Positions 6,776-10,432 of a stretch of 10,432 nt of DNA are shown here, piece by piece. Made by a program: the position numbers and the translations under genes. Every line of letters begins with the position of its first letter. Within the stretch, counting starts at the first letter, position 1. Below the pieces are notes generated by a model. The model worked only from the letters and a program-made list of their open reading frames with translations. It searched no databases and was not told the origin of the DNA. Location: the NCBI GenBank assembly GCA_003695725.1, contig RFHX01000008.1:1-10432 (forward strand), in the 5' to 3' direction. The stretch is from J061 sp003695725 [NCBI: Candidatus Schekmanbacteria bacterium] (lineage in GTDB: Bacteria > Schekmanbacteria > GWA2-38-11).

Positions 6776-7221
6776 GTGTTGAACAAAAGATTACAGAAGA
6801 AAGAAAGAAGGAGCCGATTGTGGCTTTTTGCTGTAATCATTCCGGATTTGAAGCCTATGAAAGAGCTTGCAGAGAACTTGCTTTTGAAGATTCTGCTCTT
6901 AGGGTTGTAAGAATGCCTTGTTCCGGCAAGGTCGATATACCTCACATCCTTTATGCCTTTGAGAATGGAGCATACGGGGTTTTAGTTTTTGCATGTTATA
7001 AAGATAATTGCAAATATATTCATGGCAATGTGAGGGCTGAAAAAAGAATAGCTGATGTTAAGGGAATTTTACAGGAGATTGGAATTCAACCTGAAAGGGT
7101 AGAATTCAAAGAAGTAGCGTCAAATACTCCTTATAGAATCAAAAATGCAGTTGAGCAAATGAGGGAAAGATTGTCCCAATTGGGCTCTTTAAATCTTGAA
7201 AGAAATAATAACCGCTTATGA
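6772..7221 (+). CDS. mvhD: MvhD-like [2Fe-2S] electron-transfer subunit
   Basis: This is a 149-residue protein of the MvhD/FrhD family, which binds a [2Fe-2S] cluster and links HdrA to its electron donor (a hydrogenase, formate dehydrogenase or NADH module). Family marks are AFCCN at 18-22, MPCSGKVD at 48-55 and the block ACYKDNCKYIHGN around 74-86, giving candidate ligands C20/C21, C50, C75 and C80. The usual CNxC pair near the start is changed to CCNHS, so one conserved cysteine position is a serine. The C-terminal 30 residues are charged and helical-looking. ATG 6772 has GAGG 7 bases upstream and overlaps the preceding stop by 4 bases. In this operon the electron donor would most simply be the NAD(P)H module of the next gene. 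No in-frame UGA (selenocysteine) is present. Confidence 0.9.
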   Translation: MSVEQKITEERKKEPIVAFCCNHSGFEAYERACRELAFEDSALRVVRMPCSGKVDIPHILYAFENGAYGVLVFACYKDNCKYIHGNVRAEKRIADVKGILQEIGIQPERVEFKEVASNTPYRIKNAVEQMRERLSQLGSLNLERNNNRL

Positions 7222-10200
7222 GTGAAAATGGAAAAAATAGAAAAGTAGGGTCTGTCCTTGTCCTTGGCGGCGGAGTGGCAGGTATGCAGTCAGCTATAGA
7301 TTTGGCGGACTCTGGATACAGAGTTTATCTTGCTGAAAAGACGCCATTTATAGGCGGTAAAATGGCTCAGCTTGATAAGACATTTCCGACGAACGATTGT
7401 GCGATGTGCACAATTTCTCCACGCTTAGTAGGTGTTGGAAGACATCTCAATATAGATATTCTTGCAGGAGTCGAGCTGATTCGGGTTGAGGGCGAAGCAG
7501 GAAATTTCAAAGTATTTCTGAAACAAAATGAGCGGTTAATCGACCCTGCAAAGTGTACTGCCTGCGGCGATTGTAAAAAGGTATGTCCTGTGGAAGTTGA
7601 AAGCGAATTTGACCTTGGACTTTCAAAGAGAAATGCAATTTATAAAAGCTATTCACAGGCAGTGCCAAATGCCTATGCCATTGACAAGCGTGGATTGTCT
7701 GCCTGTAAAATTTCCTGTCCTGCAGGAATCAGTGTGCAGGGGTATATTGCCCTTATTGCAAAGGGAAAATATAAGGAAGCATACAATCTTATAATGAAAA
7801 ATAATCCTCTTCCCGGAGTGTGCGGAAGAATGTGCCATCATCCCTGCGAATCAGAATGTCGCAGAGGGCTTGTCGATGAAGCTATTTCGATCAGGAATTT
7901 ACGGCGCTTCTTGGCAGACAAAATTTATGGAGACCCGGATTTTACTCCTCCTCAGGCAGTTGAGAAAAAGCATCCTGAAAAGATTGCCATAATTGGCGCT
8001 GGACCCTCAGGACTATCCTGTGCCTACTATCTTGCACTTGAAGGATACAATGTTGAGATATTTGAGGCTTTGCCCGTCAAGGGAGGAATGCTTGCAGTGG
8101 GAATTCCTGAATATCGGGTGCCGGCAAAATCATTGGCCATAGAGATTTCAAATATAGAGGCATTGGGGGTCAAAATTCATACGAATACCAGAATTGGTAA
8201 GGATATTGCTTTTTCAAAATTGAAAGAGGATTTCGATGTTGTCTATATTGCAACAGGAGCGCATCTTGCAAACAAACTAAACATACCGGGCTCTGACAAT
8301 GAGAATGTAATAGATGGTGTAGAATTTTTGAGAAAGGTTAGCCTTGGTGAGGAGGTTAAAAAAGGTAAAAAGGCGGTAGTCATAGGTGGTGGTAATGTTG
8401 CTTTGGATGTTGCAAGGACAGCCCTTCGCTTGGGATATGATGTTTCTCTTATGTGCCTTGAAAACGAGGAGGAAATCCCCTGTCATCCATGGGAGCTTGA
8501 AGAGGCGATTGAAGAAGGAGTTAAAGTAAATTATTCACTTGGACCAAAAGAAATAGTCGTTAAAGATGGAAAGATTGAAGGTGTCAGAACCATAAAGGTA
8601 AAATCGGTTTTTGACAGCGAAGGGAAATTCAATCCGCAGTTTTATGAAGGTACAGAAGGATTATTGAAAGGTGATACGGTTTTTTTGGCAATTGGTCAAA
8701 GGCCTGATTTGAGTTTTCTCGACTGTGATTTAGAGACGCAGCAGGGAAATAGAATCAAGGTTGACCCATCTCTTCTCCGCACTAGTGATGGCAAAATATA
8801 TGCCGGAGGCGATGTTGTGAGGGGTCCTGCTTCTGCTATTGAGGCGATTGCCGATGGCAGAAGAGCAGCGATGGTGATTGACAGCAAACTGAGAAACAAG
8901 CCGATTCCAGAGGATGTAAGACCTGAACCGACAGAACCTGAGATTGAAGGCAAAAGGATAAAGAAAGAATGGAAAAAGGTTCCGCCTAAACTTTCTCCTG
9001 AAGAGAGAATAAAGGATTTCAGCGAAATCGAGAAACCTTTTTCTGAAGAGGATGCTCTTGCTGAGGCATTGAGATGCCTTCACTGTTCAGTTTGTTCTGA
9101 CTGCAGACTTTGTGAAGAAGCTTGTGAAGCAAAAGCTATAAGCCATGAACAGCCCATTCAAACTGTCAAACAGCTTGATGTAGGAGCTATTATTCTTGCG
9201 CCGGGATTTGAATATTATGATGTTGATCTCAAAGAGGAATTTGGCCATAGGAGGTTTAGCAATGTCCTTTCCAGTTTAGAATTTGAGAGGATTTTGAGCG
9301 CAGGTGGTCCCTTTATGGGAGAGATTAAACGGCTTTCAGACGGAAAACCTCCAAAAAAGATAGCATGGATTCAATGTGTCGGTTCAAGGGATGAAGAAAG
9401 GGATTATTGTTCATCGGTTTGCTGTATGTATGCAACCAAGCAGGCGCGTCTTGTGAAAGAGCATCTTCCTGATGCTGAATGTACTATATTTTTTATTGAT
9501 TTACGGGCTTTTGGGAAAGGTTTCGATGATTATTGCAAAAGGGCTGAAGCTCTTGGAGTAAGATATGTTAGATGCAGACCTTCCAATGTCAAAGAAGACC
9601 CTTTAACCCAAAATCTTCTTTTTCAATATATTACGCCTGAAGGCAAGCCCATAACCGAAGAATTCGATATGGTCGTTCTTTCTGGCGGACTTGGTATCGG
9701 TAAAGAACAAAAGGAAGTGGCAGAAACCCTTGGAATTGAACTCAATGAATTCAATTTTTGTAAAACAGGGAAATGGGATCCTTTATATACTAACAGGGAG
9801 GGGATTTATACCTGTGGTGCTTTTACAGAACCGAAAGATATTCCTGAATCCGTCACTCAGGCAAGTGGAGCGGCTGCTTTGGCTATAGAGCAGTTAAGTG
9901 ATGTGCGCAATACATGTACGAGAAAAAAGGAATATCCTGAAGAAAGAGATGTTTCCAAAGAAGAGCCAAGAGTTGGAGTTTTTGTCTGTAGATGTGGAAC
10001 CAATATTGGGGGAGTAATTGAGGTTCCTTCTGTTGTTGAATATGTGAAACAATTACCCAATGTGGTCTTTGCAGAAGAGAATATGTATACCTGTGCCGCT
10101 GACAGTCTTGAAAAAATAAAGGAGATGATAAAAGAACATAATCTCAATCGTGTTGTAGTTACTTCATGCACGCCCCGCACTCACGAGCCGCTTTTCCAAG

Positions 10201-10432
10201 AAGCATTGCGGGAAGCAGGACTCAATCCATATCTTTTTGAAATGGCTAATATTCGTGACCAATGCACATGGGTGCATGCAAATACTCCTGATAAAGCCCT
10301 GAATAAAGCTAAAACTCTTGCGCAAATGGCTGTAATGAGAGCAAGGAAACTCAATCCCTTATATAATCAGGATATAGATATTTGTCGTGATGTCCTTGTA
10401 ATAGGAGGAGGCATTGCCGGTATGACTTCGGC
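7218..10432 (+). CDS. Giant HdrA-GltD-HdrA fusion flavoprotein, C-terminus beyond the window
   Basis: The frame is open from ATG 7218 to the last base: 1071 codons, no stop. Domains in order: HdrA FAD motif GGGVAG (17-22) and the HdrA signature KMAQLDKTFPTNDCAMC (48-64); ferredoxin C113-C116-C119-C123; at about residue 158 a GltD-type module begins, with N-terminal cysteines C163, C167, C202, C206, C210 and C214, FAD motif GAGPSG (260-265), nucleotide motif GGGNVALDVA (390-399) and FAD segment GGDVV (530-534); a linker; a cysteine block from C620 to C636; resumed HdrA with CVGSRD and C720, C731, C735, C736; then from about 916 a second HdrA N-terminal domain (CRCGTN at 924-929) and a new FAD motif GGGIAG (1063-1068). 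It is probably the NAD(P)H port and bifurcating core of the complex. It overlaps the MvhD stop by 4 bases, with only a weak ribosome site, so coupling is likely. Confidence 0.92.
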   Translation, partial: MSENGKNRKVGSVLVLGGGVAGMQSAIDLADSGYRVYLAEKTPFIGGKMAQLDKTFPTNDCAMCTISPRLVGVGRHLNIDILAGVELIRVEGEAGNFKVFLKQNERLIDPAKCTACGDCKKVCPVEVESEFDLGLSKRNAIYKSYSQAVPNAYAIDKRGLSACKISCPAGISVQGYIALIAKGKYKEAYNLIMKNNPLPGVCGRMCHHPCESECRRGLVDEAISIRNLRRFLADKIYGDPDFTPPQAVEKKHPEKIAIIGAGPSGLSCAYYLALEGYNVEIFEALPVKGGMLAVGIPEYRVPAKSLAIEISNIEALGVKIHTNTRIGKDIAFSKLKEDFDVVYIATGAHLANKLNIPGSDNENVIDGVEFLRKVSLGEEVKKGKKAVVIGGGNVALDVARTALRLGYDVSLMCLENEEEIPCHPWELEEAIEEGVKVNYSLGPKEIVVKDGKIEGVRTIKVKSVFDSEGKFNPQFYEGTEGLLKGDTVFLAIGQRPDLSFLDCDLETQQGNRIKVDPSLLRTSDGKIYAGGDVVRGPASAIEAIADGRRAAMVIDSKLRNKPIPEDVRPEPTEPEIEGKRIKKEWKKVPPKLSPEERIKDFSEIEKPFSEEDALAEALRCLHCSVCSDCRLCEEACEAKAISHEQPIQTVKQLDVGAIILAPGFEYYDVDLKEEFGHRRFSNVLSSLEFERILSAGGPFMGEIKRLSDGKPPKKIAWIQCVGSRDEERDYCSSVCCMYATKQARLVKEHLPDAECTIFFIDLRAFGKGFDDYCKRAEALGVRYVRCRPSNVKEDPLTQNLLFQYITPEGKPITEEFDMVVLSGGLGIGKEQKEVAETLGIELNEFNFCKTGKWDPLYTNREGIYTCGAFTEPKDIPESVTQASGAAALAIEQLSDVRNTCTRKKEYPEERDVSKEEPRVGVFVCRCGTNIGGVIEVPSVVEYVKQLPNVVFAEENMYTCAADSLEKIKEMIKEHNLNRVVVTSCTPRTHEPLFQEALREAGLNPYLFEMANIRDQCTWVHANTPDKALNKAKTLAQMAVMRARKLNPLYNQDIDICRDVLVIGGGIAGMTS

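Noticed and set aside
6772-7221. Selenocysteine in the MvhD-like protein
   Set aside because: I looked for an in-frame UGA near the cluster motif; there is none, and the frame closes normally.
7597-7794. Forward 65-aa open frame
   Set aside because: It lies in another frame inside the giant flavoprotein and has no domain or ribosome site.
8696-9083. Two overlapping reverse-strand frames of 85 and 117 aa
   Set aside because: They are antisense to the conserved HdrA/GltD coding sequence and show no protein motif.
9691-9888. Forward 65-aa open frame
   Set aside because: Out-of-frame shadow within the giant flavoprotein gene.
7222-10432. The region could look non-coding or broken because only short closed frames are found in it
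   Set aside because: Reading from ATG 7218 gives 1071 uninterrupted codons with continuous HdrA and GltD motifs. The frame has no stop only because the gene leaves the window.
1-10432. tRNA, rRNA, CRISPR arrays, insertion sequences or riboswitches
   Set aside because: No cloverleaf, regular repeat-spacer pattern, transposase or terminal inverted repeat was seen; nearly all of the window is protein-coding.

Overview
The window looks like an A+T-rich chromosome segment from a strictly anaerobic microbe, most likely a bacterium. Purine-rich Shine-Dalgarno sites, GTG and TTG starts, 4- to 8-base gene overlaps and heavy AGA/AGG/ATA codon use point that way. I cannot name the taxon. All genes lie on the + strand and form one redox operon that runs off the right end.

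Layout. Positions 1-282 are non-coding, with a TATAAT hexamer and an operator-like palindrome. Positions 283-2235 encode a tungsten/molybdopterin protein of the aldehyde:ferredoxin oxidoreductase (AOR) family; its 650 residues are closer to my recollection of BamB (class II benzoyl-CoA reductase) than to the shorter classical AOR. A 126-base gap holds a weak hairpin plus T-run. From 2362 onward six genes are packed together: HdrC-like (2362-2931), HdrB-like (2928-3812), a 419-aa HdrA-like flavoprotein (3832-5091), a 563-aa HdrA-like flavoprotein (5084-6775), an MvhD-like protein (6772-7221), and a giant flavoprotein beginning at 7218 and still open after 1071 codons at the window end.

The giant protein is the most striking element. 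An HdrA core is interrupted at its second ferredoxin position by a complete GltD/NfnB-type NAD(P)H oxidoreductase module. The HdrA core then resumes, and a second HdrA begins with its own N-terminal domain.

How the genes may work together (inference). The HdrA-type flavins and iron-sulfur clusters, HdrB/HdrC and MvhD resemble the parts of flavin-based electron-bifurcating heterodisulfide reductase complexes. The GltD-like domain would supply an NAD(P)H port, the job done by NuoEFG-like BamGHI in the benzoyl-CoA reductase complex or by FlxABCD in Flx-Hdr systems. The AOR-family protein would be the low-potential catalytic end, acting on an aldehyde/carboxylate pair or an aromatic CoA thioester. 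The 419-aa HdrA, 563-aa HdrA and MvhD together also look like a QmoA/QmoB pair with QmoB split in two. No hydrogenase, formate dehydrogenase or membrane subunit is visible, so a soluble cytoplasmic complex is the simplest reading. The substrate is not determined by this sequence.
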